A stretch of 13,032 nt of DNA. Source: Patescibacteria group bacterium. GTDB taxonomy: Bacteria > Patescibacteriota > Minisyncoccia > Phycocordibacterales > UBA1006. Location of the stretch: positions 1 through 13,032 of the forward strand of contig JAGQMP010000014.1 in the NCBI GenBank assembly GCA_020428585.1, written 5' to 3'. The notes below the pieces were generated by a model that searched no databases, was not told the DNA's origin, and saw only the letters and a program-made list of their open reading frames with translations. Each line of letters starts with the position of its first letter. The stretch's first letter is position 1. Made by a program: the position numbers and the translations under genes. Shown here in pieces: positions 6,774 through 12,133 of the stretch.

Positions 6774-7469
6774 ATGACTAATGAAGAATTACATACGAGG
6801 GCGCGGGACTATGCCCATAAACATAAAAAGAGAATAGCAAAAGAAATAACAGATCTTTTTCCTTCAGAATCTGACCCAGTTTCGGTGTTTATGGCAGGTT
6901 CACCTGGCGCAGGTAAAACCGAAGTCTCCAAAGAATTGGTCCAAGAGGTAGCTGGTGATAATCAACAAGTCTTAAGGATTGATACTGATGATCTACGTCA
7001 TATGTTTGAAGGCTATACGGGTGATAATTCACATATTTTTCAACTCCCATCATCTATTCTTGCTGAAAAAATACACGACTTTGCCCTTCAACGTCGACAG
7101 AGTTTTATTTTTGATGGGACTTTTTCAAACTTAGAAAAGGCAGAGATAAACATTCAGCGATCTCTCAAGAGACATCGTTACATTAAGATTTTGTATGTTT
7201 ACCAGCAACCCGAGAAGGCTTGGTTTTTCGCCAAGAGTCGAGAATTAATTGAAGGTAGGAAAATCAAAAAAGGAGATTTTATCAATAAATATTTTGGTTC
7301 TCGAGAAGTGGTAAATGCGATTAAGAAGAAATATGGCCCAGGAGTTGAGGTTGATGTTTTGGTTAAGGATTTTGATGGAAAGGATAAGCTCTATTTTAGA
7401 AACGTTGACCTTATTGACAATTATGTTCCAGAAAAATATACTCAAGATGATCTAGAAAAAAAGCTATGA
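6774..7469 (+). CDS. Zeta-toxin-like P-loop kinase
   Basis: A 231-aa P-loop kinase of the zeta toxin/PezT family, whose characterised members phosphorylate UDP-N-acetylglucosamine and block wall synthesis. Walker A GSPGAGKT is at residues 42-49. RIDTDDLR (68-75) fits the substrate-binding acidic motif, DGTFSN (114-119) fits the E/D-G-T motif, and a basic stretch FAKSRELIEGRKIKKGDF (152-169) fits the lid region. The start at 6774 (MTNEELHT) is chosen over 6735 because the -10 box and the previous terminator occupy the upstream extension. Codon use is AT-richer than the surface-protein genes, suggesting transfer. There is no epsilon/PezA-type antitoxin upstream; its stop overlaps a 54-aa ORF. 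Kinase identity is well supported; the substrate and toxicity are inferred. It could also be a housekeeping zeta-like kinase. Confidence 0.8.
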   Translation: MTNEELHTRARDYAHKHKKRIAKEITDLFPSESDPVSVFMAGSPGAGKTEVSKELVQEVAGDNQQVLRIDTDDLRHMFEGYTGDNSHIFQLPSSILAEKIHDFALQRRQSFIFDGTFSNLEKAEINIQRSLKRHRYIKILYVYQQPEKAWFFAKSRELIEGRKIKKGDFINKYFGSREVVNAIKKKYGPGVEVDVLVKDFDGKDKLYFRNVDLIDNYVPEKYTQDDLEKKL

Positions 7470-7630
7470 TGACCTTTTTCACAAAAATAAAAAAAGAACC
7501 AACTGACTTCTCAAAGTTTATACGAACCGCCTCTTCTGGTGAAAAAAAGAGGGTATTTAAGCGTGTTCTTAAAAGAGCGAGTCAAGATCAATGGGAACTT
7601 GTTGAGAGAGCCTCAACGATCGCGCGTTAG
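7466..7630 (+). CDS. 54-aa protein coupled to the zeta-like kinase, candidate antitoxin
   Basis: The frame starts at ATG 7466, overlapping the kinase stop in ATGA, so translation is probably coupled; a second in-frame ATG follows at 7469. The product is MMTFFTKIKKEPTDFSKFIRTASSGEKKRVFKRVLKRASQDQWELVERASTIAR, cited here in parts: a basic start (TKIKKEPTDF), a helical middle (SGEKKRVFKRVLKRASQDQW) and ELVERAS. It is highly basic and predicted all-helical. A terminator follows 20 nt after its stop, defining a two-gene operon with the kinase. I do not recognise a family. A role as antitoxin is inferred only from size, coupling and operon position; most zeta antitoxins are encoded upstream instead. 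Confidence 0.65.
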   Translation: MMTFFTKIKKEPTDFSKFIRTASSGEKKRVFKRVLKRASQDQWELVERASTIAR

Positions 7631-7650
7631 TCAATATCTCTTTTTCATTA

Positions 7651-7674
7651 AAAAAACACCTTTGGGTGTTTTTT
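7651..7674 (+). terminator. Terminator of the zeta-like kinase operon
   Basis: Arms 7651-7660 (AAAAAACACC) and 7665-7674 (GGTGTTTTTT) around TTTG. The T-run is part of the right arm. Confidence 0.9.
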
Positions 7675-7797
7675 ATGTAAAAAGGGCTCCTAACGCACGA
7701 ACACGTTTCGGATCCCTTTCGTCTTTATACCCTATCATCTTATAGGATTACGGGGGTTTCTGTCAAATACTTATGCACTCTAAATATGCAAGATATT

Positions 7798-7831
7798 ACA
7801 CCTTTTGTAACAAAAGGTGTGGGGGTATACT
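7798..7831 (+). promoter_or_regulatory. Inverted-repeat operator plus -10 box, copy 1 (leaderless promoter)
   Basis: ACACCTTTTG (7798-7807), TAA, then CAAAAGGTGT (7811-7820) is a perfect dyad with 10-bp arms. TATACT (7826-7831) follows after five G and the ATG begins 8 nt later at 7840. Predicted transcription starts within about three bases of the start codon. The dyad covers the usual -35 position, and no canonical -35 exists, so an activator or repressor is expected. The copy at 11320-11358 is almost identical. Confidence 0.7.
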
Positions 7832-7839
7832 GATAGGGT

Positions 7840-9069
7840 ATGAACACTATTTTACGCATTACTAGTACGATCGTTGTTATGGCATTCCTTGGTCTATCAT
7901 CGGTGTCGGCACAGACGACTGACGAACAGTATCGATCGATCCTCTTGCAGGTGATTGATCTGTTGCAACAGCAGATCACGGCTCTCTCTCTGGGAACCAT
8001 CACGACGGAGACCGGTGGTACCCTTGTATTACCTGAAGGAACATCGTGTGGATTTCGTTATACCGGAGACCCCAGTGTAATCTCGGTCCAAGCTGAATTG
8101 CAGGCGCAGGGTTACGCCATCACAAAAATAGACGGTATCGCTGGATCTGAAACCGCGGCTGCGGTCTCTGCCTTCCAAACCGCTGCTGGCGCCGCGAAAG
8201 TTGATGGTATCGTTGGCGCTGAAACCCGTAGCCTTCTTTCCCAGCATTCGTTGGCTTGTTTAGGTGATGCGGGTGTTTCCGTTGGTGCGGTTACTTTGCC
8301 ACCAATTGCGGTAGATGGATGTACGATCAGGTATCAAGGCGATGAGTCAGTCATCGTGGTACAGCAGGCCTTGCAAGATCAAGGGTATACCATCACCAAG
8401 GTTGACGGTATTGCAGGCCCTGAAACTATAGCAGCCATCTCAGCATTCGAGACTGCGGCAGGATTGCCTGTTGATGGGGTCATTGATGCTGACCTTCGGG
8501 TTGAGCTCGCTCGTCGATCATTGGTCTGTGACGCGGTCGTGCCGCTGCCGAGCGTTCCAACCACCGATCCGGCTGATCAATCAGGCGGAGAAGAGACTAC
8601 GACAACGACGACCTCGACGTCTTCATCAACCTCGGTTTCCAAGGTCGAGGTCGTCGCCGGCGTTCGCACGACTACGGCTGGGGTGCCTGATGATACGGCC
8701 GTCTTTACCTATACGATTGCATTTACCATTGATGGCGTAATCTACGTGCCGACGAATCCTTCGACTGCCTTTGATATTAATGTTACCAACGCCAGCGGGG
8801 GATCGGTCAATGCGAGTTCAATTGATTCAATTGTAACCTCGGCACAAAAACTGGTTCGCGAGGACGGTAGTTCGTATTACCTTGTGAAGAGTGGAGACAC
8901 GATGTCGTTGCGCAGCAGTGTTCAACCTGGAGCCGGCAGCTACTATGCAACCCTCGCCCGGCTATCCTATACCCGGGACGATGCCTTCACGGTACAAAAC
9001 CCAGCGATGATTAGTTACGGTTTTGATGATACCACCTGGCGATCTGAAACGGTGAGCTTGTTAAATTAA
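7840..9069 (+). CDS. Secreted protein with two peptidoglycan-binding repeats
   Basis: A 409-aa exported protein. Signal peptide residues 1-24 (MNTILRITSTIVVMAFLGLSSVSA). The mature start QTTDEQYRSILLQVIDLLQQQITAL is a short coiled coil, as in the S-layer-like protein at 3748. Two PG_binding_1-like repeats follow: residues 70-140 and 161-230, each with GY(A/T)ITK(I/V)DGIAG, a QTAAG/ETAAG helix and a second DG-containing half. Each repeat is bracketed by a cysteine pair (C70/C140, C161/C230), probably disulfides. A Thr/Ser linker (about 253-267) leads to a roughly 140-residue beta-rich C-terminal domain with no recognised family. It likely binds cell-wall peptidoglycan and displays the C-terminal domain. 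The start is fixed by the -10 box 8 nt upstream. It is a single-gene unit with its own regulated promoter. Confidence 0.8.
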   Translation: MNTILRITSTIVVMAFLGLSSVSAQTTDEQYRSILLQVIDLLQQQITALSLGTITTETGGTLVLPEGTSCGFRYTGDPSVISVQAELQAQGYAITKIDGIAGSETAAAVSAFQTAAGAAKVDGIVGAETRSLLSQHSLACLGDAGVSVGAVTLPPIAVDGCTIRYQGDESVIVVQQALQDQGYTITKVDGIAGPETIAAISAFETAAGLPVDGVIDADLRVELARRSLVCDAVVPLPSVPTTDPADQSGGEETTTTTTSTSSSTSVSKVEVVAGVRTTTAGVPDDTAVFTYTIAFTIDGVIYVPTNPSTAFDINVTNASGGSVNASSIDSIVTSAQKLVREDGSSYYLVKSGDTMSLRSSVQPGAGSYYATLARLSYTRDDAFTVQNPAMISYGFDDTTWRSETVSLLN

Positions 9070-9072
9070 TAT

Positions 9073-9105
9073 AAAAAATGAGATAGCGAGAGCTATCCAT
9101 TTTTT
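9073..9105 (+). terminator. Terminator of the double peptidoglycan-binding protein gene
   Basis: Arms 9073-9087 and 9092-9105 (AAAAAATG, one bulged A, GATAGC, loop GAGA, GCTATC, CATTTTTT). It begins four bases after the stop codon. Confidence 0.85.
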
Positions 9106-9140
9106 AATTATGCCCAACTTGACTGGGTATCCAGAAAATA

Positions 9141-9170
9141 AAAATCCCCGCTAATAATTGCGGGGATTTT
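9141..9170. terminator. Convergent terminator between 9069 and 9172
   Basis: Perfect 11-bp arms AAAATCCCCGC (9141-9151) and GCGGGGATTTT (9160-9170) around an AT loop. With A and T flanks on both sides it can serve the minus-strand gene ending at 9172 and backs up the plus-strand terminator. Confidence 0.85.
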
Positions 9171-9171
9171 A

Positions 9172-9462
9172 CTACGCAGGAAGGTAGAATTTTTCGTATT
9201 TTTCTTTTCTTTTTTTAATTAATCCAGCAAACTCATTGCAGATATCTGCTGCTGTTATAGCAGGATCTTCTGAATTGAGTTCTCTTTCCTTAACTTTCTC
9301 AAGAATCATTGGGAATATATATCGGTGGATATACATATCAAGACCCTCATCGCTAAATCCGGATAGTTCAGTAATGTCTTTTGTTGAGCTACTAGCAAAA
9401 ACTAAGGAAGCAATCTGTCTAGCCGTTTGTTCTGGCTTGATTACAAAGGTTTTTAAGTTCAT
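9172..9462 (-). CDS. Hypothetical 96-aa protein, AT-rich orphan
   Basis: Unrecognised small cytosolic protein. From the ATG at 9460-9462 it begins MNLKTFVIKPEQTARQIASL and ends KKRKEKYEKFYLPA. It looks mainly helical with a charged, Lys/Glu-rich C-terminus; there is no signal peptide or membrane segment. Alternative starts are the in-frame ATG at 9472-9474 (four residues longer) or a TTG at 9490-9492, but the TTG overlaps the -10 box and is ruled out. Its promoter is near consensus (TTGACA-N17-TAATAT), the best in the window, and its sequence is AT-rich compared with the rplJ-rplL genes, which together suggest acquired accessory DNA. It is convergent with 7840-9069 and divergent from rplJ. 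Function unknown; a regulator or a toxin/antitoxin component are guesses only. Confidence 0.65.
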   Translation of the reverse strand: MNLKTFVIKPEQTARQIASLVFASSSTKDITELSGFSDEGLDMYIHRYIFPMILEKVKERELNSEDPAITAADICNEFAGLIKKRKEKYEKFYLPA

Positions 9463-9491
9463 AAGTATTAACATTTGGGGTTTCAATATCA

Positions 9492-9520
9492 ATATTAGAA
9501 CATTTTAAATATATTGTCAA
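9492..9520 (-). promoter_or_regulatory. Near-consensus sigma70-type promoter of the 96-aa gene
   Basis: On the minus strand TTGACA (9515-9520), a 17-bp spacer and TAATAT (9492-9497). Start near 9485, leader of about 22 nt to the ATG at 9462. Several CAATATT-like direct and inverted copies around it could be operator half-sites. Confidence 0.75.
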
Positions 9521-9525
9521 TATTT

Positions 9526-9550
9526 CATTGCGAGCATCGCGAAGCAATCT
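9526..9550. repeat. Half copy of the palindromic repeat at 3239
   Basis: CATTGCGAGC-ATC-GCGAAGCAATCT matches the left arm of the 3239-3311 element except that GTA is replaced by ATC. The inverted right arm is absent, so this is a solo arm or a decayed copy. It lies between the 96-aa gene promoter and the rplJ promoter. Confidence 0.75.
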
Positions 9551-9562
9551 CCAGCTACCACC

Positions 9563-9590
9563 TTGCAAAAAAGGGCAGTACCAGTATAGT
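9563..9590 (+). promoter_or_regulatory. Promoter of the rplJ-rplL operon
   Basis: TTGCAA (9563-9568), a 16-bp spacer and TATAGT (9585-9590). Predicted start near 9597, giving a 300-nt leader before rplJ. Confidence 0.6.
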
Positions 9591-9596
9591 TGAATT

Positions 9597-9896
9597 CGTC
9601 AGCCGATGACTGTAGGTGTCGTATACGACTTAATTTCCTGCATAGGTAGCACACGTCTTTTTTGGACGTGCTACTCTCGATCGGCCCTTGTGGTCGATTT
9701 CCCATTTATGGGACTGACAAACCAAAGATGCAATCAAGAATATCTTTCGTAGCGAAGGAGTCATAAACCGCACCGAAACACGTAAAGAAAAATTCTAGTC
9801 GTGGCAGCGTCACAACGAATTTTTCTGAACGGGTTGCAGGAAGGTTTTGGCGCCTGAGTAGAAAGAGACTCGTAGATTGGATCTTCACTAACTATT
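9597..9896 (+). promoter_or_regulatory. Structured rplJ leader, candidate L10 autoregulatory element
   Basis: About 300 nt without a gene, rich in hairpins: palindrome GTCGTATACGAC (9618-9629), a bulged stem 9646-9657/9665-9674, CCCAT/ATGGG (9701-9712), and a 10-bp stem AGAAAAATTC (9786-9795) with 9817-9826 enclosing about 21 nt. L10-L12 operons in E. coli and B. subtilis are repressed by the L10(L12)4 complex binding such a leader. Position and structure support this; I could not match the exact conserved L10 binding motif. Confidence 0.55.
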
Positions 9897-10391
9897 ATGG
9901 CTATTACCAAAGCACAAAAGGAGGGAATCAATAATAAACTCTCTACTTTGCTTGCCGATTCAGCAACCACGGTATTTCTATCGTTCAAGGGTCTTCCTGT
10001 TGAAAAGAACAACACCTTGAGGAAAGCCTTGAAGGCAAACGACGCAGATTATTACGTTGCTAAAAAGACGCTCATCAAACGAGCCATGGACGCTTCTCAG
10101 GTACCAGGCACCCAGCCTGACCTTGGGGACGGCATGGTTGCGGTTGCTTATGGATCAGATCCTATGGCACCAGCACGTGAAGTATTCTCGTTCTCGAAAG
10201 AGCATCAGGATACCATCGAAATTATGGGTGGTATCTTCGAAGGTACATTTAAAACCCGAGAAGAGATGATGGAAATTGCAACGATTCCAGGTATGGATAC
10301 CTTGCGTGGTATGTTTGCAAACGTCATCAATTCACCACTTGCTCGTTTTGCGGTGGTCTTGAATCAGGTAGCAGAGACTAAAACGAGCTAA
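9897..10391 (+). CDS. rplJ: 50S ribosomal protein L10
   Basis: Scaffold of the ribosomal stalk: binds 23S rRNA near the GTPase centre and carries L7/L12 dimers on its C-terminal helix. 164 aa, usual length. Typical L10 features are present: MAITKAQKEGINNKLSTLLADSATTVFLSFKGL, the LRKALKANDADYYVAKKTLIKRAM segment (canonical R..L......YxVxKNTL), and a C-terminal helix (SPLARFAVVLNQVAETK) that should bind the L12 N-termini. There is no Shine-Dalgarno in front of ACTATTATG. It is the first gene of the rplJ-rplL operon, about 87 nt upstream of rplL, with a long regulated leader. Confidence 0.95.
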   Translation: MAITKAQKEGINNKLSTLLADSATTVFLSFKGLPVEKNNTLRKALKANDADYYVAKKTLIKRAMDASQVPGTQPDLGDGMVAVAYGSDPMAPAREVFSFSKEHQDTIEIMGGIFEGTFKTREEMMEIATIPGMDTLRGMFANVINSPLARFAVVLNQVAETKTS

Positions 10392-10422
10392 GGCTCGTTC
10401 GTCCGATCGAACAGAGTTCGAT
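10382..10422 (+). promoter_or_regulatory. Tandem hairpins at the rplJ-rplL junction
   Basis: AACGAGC (10382-10388)/GCTCGTT (10393-10399) wraps the rplJ stop codon, and ATCGAAC (10406-10412)/GTTCGAT (10416-10422) follows. No T-run trails them, so they are better read as an RNA processing site or partial attenuator than as a terminator. L12 must be made in excess over L10, which would need separate control here. Confidence 0.5.
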
Positions 10423-10478
10423 GTAGGAAGAAAGCTTAACTATTCCCTTATCAATTTTTATTTTTTATCACCATTATT

Positions 10479-10991
10479 ATGTCAGAAGAAAACAAAGCCC
10501 CCGAGGTAGCTGAGAACGAAGTTGCTACCGAAGCACCAGCGGCCGAAGAAACCAAAACCGAGGCGCCCGCTGAAACCGTAAAGGAAGCAGCACCTGCTGC
10601 TGAACCAACCAACGATGTTGAAGTTCCAAAGGAATTTGCTGCCATCATCGACGCTGTCGAGAAGATGTCAGTTCTTGAATTGAACGCACTCGTAAAGGTT
10701 ATCGAAGCAAAATGGGGCGTATCAGCCGCAGCGGTTGCTGCCGCACCAGCTGCCGCAGGCGGGGCAGATGCTGGCGAGAAGTCAGAATTTACTGTCGTCC
10801 TCGAATCAGACGGTGGAGCCAAGATCCCCGTTATGAAGGCTGTGAAAGAACTCCTCGGACTTGGTCTTAAGGAAGCAAAGGAACTCGTTGAATCAGTTCC
10901 TGCTACCCTCAAAGAAGGGGTCAAGGCTGCCGATGCCGAAGATATGAAGGCAAAGATCGAAGAAGCTGGAGGAAAAGTGGAACTCCAGTAG
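10479..10991 (+). CDS. rplL: 50S ribosomal protein L7/L12 with N-terminal extension
   Basis: Multi-copy stalk protein recruiting translation GTPases. 170 aa, against about 120-130 usual. The canonical dimerisation domain starts near residue 50 (EFAAIIDAVEKMSVLELNALVKVIEAKWGV), followed by an Ala-rich hinge (AAAVAAAPAAAGGADAG) and a normal C-terminal domain (SEFTVVLESDGGAKIPVMKAVKELLGLGLKEAKELVESVPATLKEGV...EEAGGKVEL). Residues 1-48 are an acidic Glu/Ala/Pro/Thr tail, in the position where other L12s start directly. The ATG at 10479 is preferred because no other in-frame Met exists before the dimerisation domain (the first is MSVLEL, inside it). No Shine-Dalgarno (CACCATTATTATG). Confidence 0.95.
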   Translation: MSEENKAPEVAENEVATEAPAAEETKTEAPAETVKEAAPAAEPTNDVEVPKEFAAIIDAVEKMSVLELNALVKVIEAKWGVSAAAVAAAPAAAGGADAGEKSEFTVVLESDGGAKIPVMKAVKELLGLGLKEAKELVESVPATLKEGVKAADAEDMKAKIEEAGGKVELQ

Positions 10992-11001
10992 ATTTCTTAT
11001 A

Positions 11002-11030
11002 ACAAAAGAACACCCACTGGTGTTTTTTTG
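11002..11030 (+). terminator. Terminator of the rplJ-rplL operon
   Basis: AACACC (11009-11014), loop CACT, GGTGTT (11019-11024), extended outward by AACAAAA against TTTTGTT with one G-U pair. The T-run ends the right arm. Confidence 0.9.
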
Positions 11031-11045
11031 TTTCTATGAAAATCA

Positions 11046-11073
11046 TTGCATAATATTCTGTACATGACATAAT
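11046..11073 (+). promoter_or_regulatory. Promoter giving a leaderless GTG-start mRNA
   Basis: TTGCAT (11046-11051), 16 bp, CATAAT (11068-11073) with an upstream TGA forming an extended -10. The predicted start falls at the GTG of the 52-aa ORF (11080). Confidence 0.55.
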
Positions 11074-11079
11074 TTATAC

Positions 11080-11238
11080 GTGGGAAACCGTAATGCATAC
11101 AAGACTGCCCTGTTATTTCTTGGCATCATTTTCCTTGGCATTGTTGTGAGAAGCTTTGTCCAGGGAGACGATCTTTTTGTTACTTCGTCAGCCATTGAGC
11201 AGGCCGCGAACGTCGGCTGTTCTGGAACTGGATGTTAG
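11080..11238 (+). CDS. Small membrane protein with a Cys-containing tail (52 aa), unknown
   Basis: From GTG 11080 the product reads MGNRNAYKTALLFLGIIFLG, then IVVRSFVQGDDLFVTSSAIEQAANVGCSGTGC. Residues about 9-24 are one strongly hydrophobic helix. The last seven residues carry two cysteines (CSGTGC), which could form a disulfide or bind metal outside the membrane. No in-frame ATG exists; the GTG start is supported by a promoter whose start point coincides with it. Followed by a terminator about 49 nt downstream of the stop, so it is a self-contained unit between rplL and the wHTH gene. No family recognised. The alternative frame from the ATG at 11093 gives only 18 codons and is less likely. 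Confidence 0.55.
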   Translation: MGNRNAYKTALLFLGIIFLGIVVRSFVQGDDLFVTSSAIEQAANVGCSGTGC

Positions 11239-11286
11239 TAAAAAGGTTTTCAAAGTAATTGAACGTCCGATTCTGAACGCTTTTTT

Positions 11287-11315
11287 AGCCTTCCTTTAGA
11301 AGGAAAGCTTTTATT
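11287..11315 (+). terminator. Terminator of the 52-aa protein gene
   Basis: AGCCTTCCTT (11287-11296), loop TAG, AAGGAAAGCT (11300-11309) with one C/A mismatch, followed by TTTATTTTT. Confidence 0.8.
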
Positions 11316-11319
11316 TTTA

Positions 11320-11358
11320 CCCTCACACCTTTTATAATAAAAGGTGTGAGGGTATACT
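11320..11358 (+). promoter_or_regulatory. Inverted-repeat operator plus -10 box, copy 2 (leaderless promoter)
   Basis: A perfect 15-bp dyad: CCCTCACACCTTTTA (11320-11334), TAA, then its complement (11338-11352), directly abutting TATACT (11353-11358). The ATG is 8 nt later at 11367. The dyad centre is 31 nt from the ATG, exactly as in copy 1 at 7798. Against copy 1 the 45 nt up to and including the ATG differ at 7 positions, and two of these are a compensating G-C to A-T change inside the dyad. Confidence 0.75.
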
Positions 11359-11366
11359 AGGCGGGT

Positions 11367-11999
11367 ATGGAAGTTCTTGAAAAGCTCTTTGGTAACAAGC
11401 ATCGGGTAAAGATCATGCGCCTTTTTCTCTTTAATGATGGAGTTCCGTTTGATATTGACGACCTTACGATTCGTTCAAAGGTAAACACGACCGCGGCTCG
11501 TAAGGAAATACATCTTCTCTTGAAGCTTGATTTCATCAAGAAAAAAACCTTTACCAAAAAAATCGAAAAGAAATCTCGATCTAAAAAACGCGGAGTGCCA
11601 CCGACCTATCGTTCAGTAAAGCGTGAAGGTTGGATGTTAAATCCTAAATTTGAACTTATCAGGCCGCTCAAGATGTTGTTGATCGAATCAGAACTGATTG
11701 ACGAAGCTGATATTGTGAATCGCATCAGAAAAGCAGGAAGCGTACAGCTCCTGTTGCTATCAGGTCTTTTTGTCAAAGATGAAGATCGCAAACTTGATCT
11801 GCTTGTTGTGGGTGACAAATTAAAACGTGATGTGCTTGACCGTGAAATTGCCGTCATTGAATCAGAGGTTGGTCACGAATTGTGCTATGCGGCATTTACC
11901 AAGGAAGAGTTCCTCTATCGTCTTGGTATGTACGATAAACTCGTTCGCGACATCCTCGAAAATGATCATCGTACTTTGATTAAGCGATTGTCTTACTAA
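11367..11999 (+). CDS. Winged-helix regulator with nucleotidyltransferase-like C-terminal domain
   Basis: A 210-aa cytosolic protein. Residues about 5-95 look like an ArsR/MarR-type winged helix: EKLFGNKHRVKIMRLFLFND, DLTIRSKVNTTAARKEIHLLLKLDFIKKKTF, followed by a basic wing (KKIEKKSRSKKRG). Residues about 120-205 resemble a minimal nucleotidyltransferase fold (AGSVQLLLLSGLFV, KLDLLVVGD, then an ELCYAAFTKEEFLYRL segment), but the usual GS and DxD catalytic pair is not clear, so the domain may sense rather than catalyse. Similar wHTH-NTase proteins are widespread in CPR bacteria and archaea with no firm function. It lies behind a dyad-containing leaderless promoter shared with 7840-9069, so it is a good candidate for the regulator of both. 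DNA binding is strongly supported, target genes are inferred. Confidence 0.75.
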   Translation: MEVLEKLFGNKHRVKIMRLFLFNDGVPFDIDDLTIRSKVNTTAARKEIHLLLKLDFIKKKTFTKKIEKKSRSKKRGVPPTYRSVKREGWMLNPKFELIRPLKMLLIESELIDEADIVNRIRKAGSVQLLLLSGLFVKDEDRKLDLLVVGDKLKRDVLDREIAVIESEVGHELCYAAFTKEEFLYRLGMYDKLVRDILENDHRTLIKRLSY

Positions 12000-12003
12000 T
12001 CAA

Positions 12004-12030
12004 AAGCCCTGTCTTCTTATGATAGGGCTT
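12004..12030 (+). terminator. Weak terminator of the wHTH-NTase gene
   Basis: AAGCCCT (12004-12010) and AGGGCTT (12024-12030) with a 13-nt loop and only a short T-containing tail (GTATTGT). Confidence 0.55.
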
Positions 12031-12050
12031 GTATTGTACCCCCGTTCGTG

Positions 12051-12059
12051 TGGTACAAT
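12051..12059 (+). promoter_or_regulatory. Extended -10 promoter of the MscS-like gene
   Basis: TGGTACAAT is an extended -10; TTGTAC at 12034-12039 lies only 14 bp upstream of it and GTATTG at a standard distance. Start near 12066, leader of about 68 nt with repeated ATCTATCATT-like AT-rich sequence and no Shine-Dalgarno. Confidence 0.5.
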
Positions 12060-12133
12060 AGACATGATCGATTGTTACATGAAAACAGCGATACATAATT
12101 CATTAGTCGATTAATCTATCTATCATTATCATT

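Noticed and set aside
7539..7745. Plus-strand frame of 68 codons
   Set aside because: It runs in another frame through the 54-aa gene and through the terminator at 7651.
10451..10924. Minus-strand frame of 157 codons opposite rplL
   Set aside because: Mirror of the Ala/Glu-rich rplL coding sequence.
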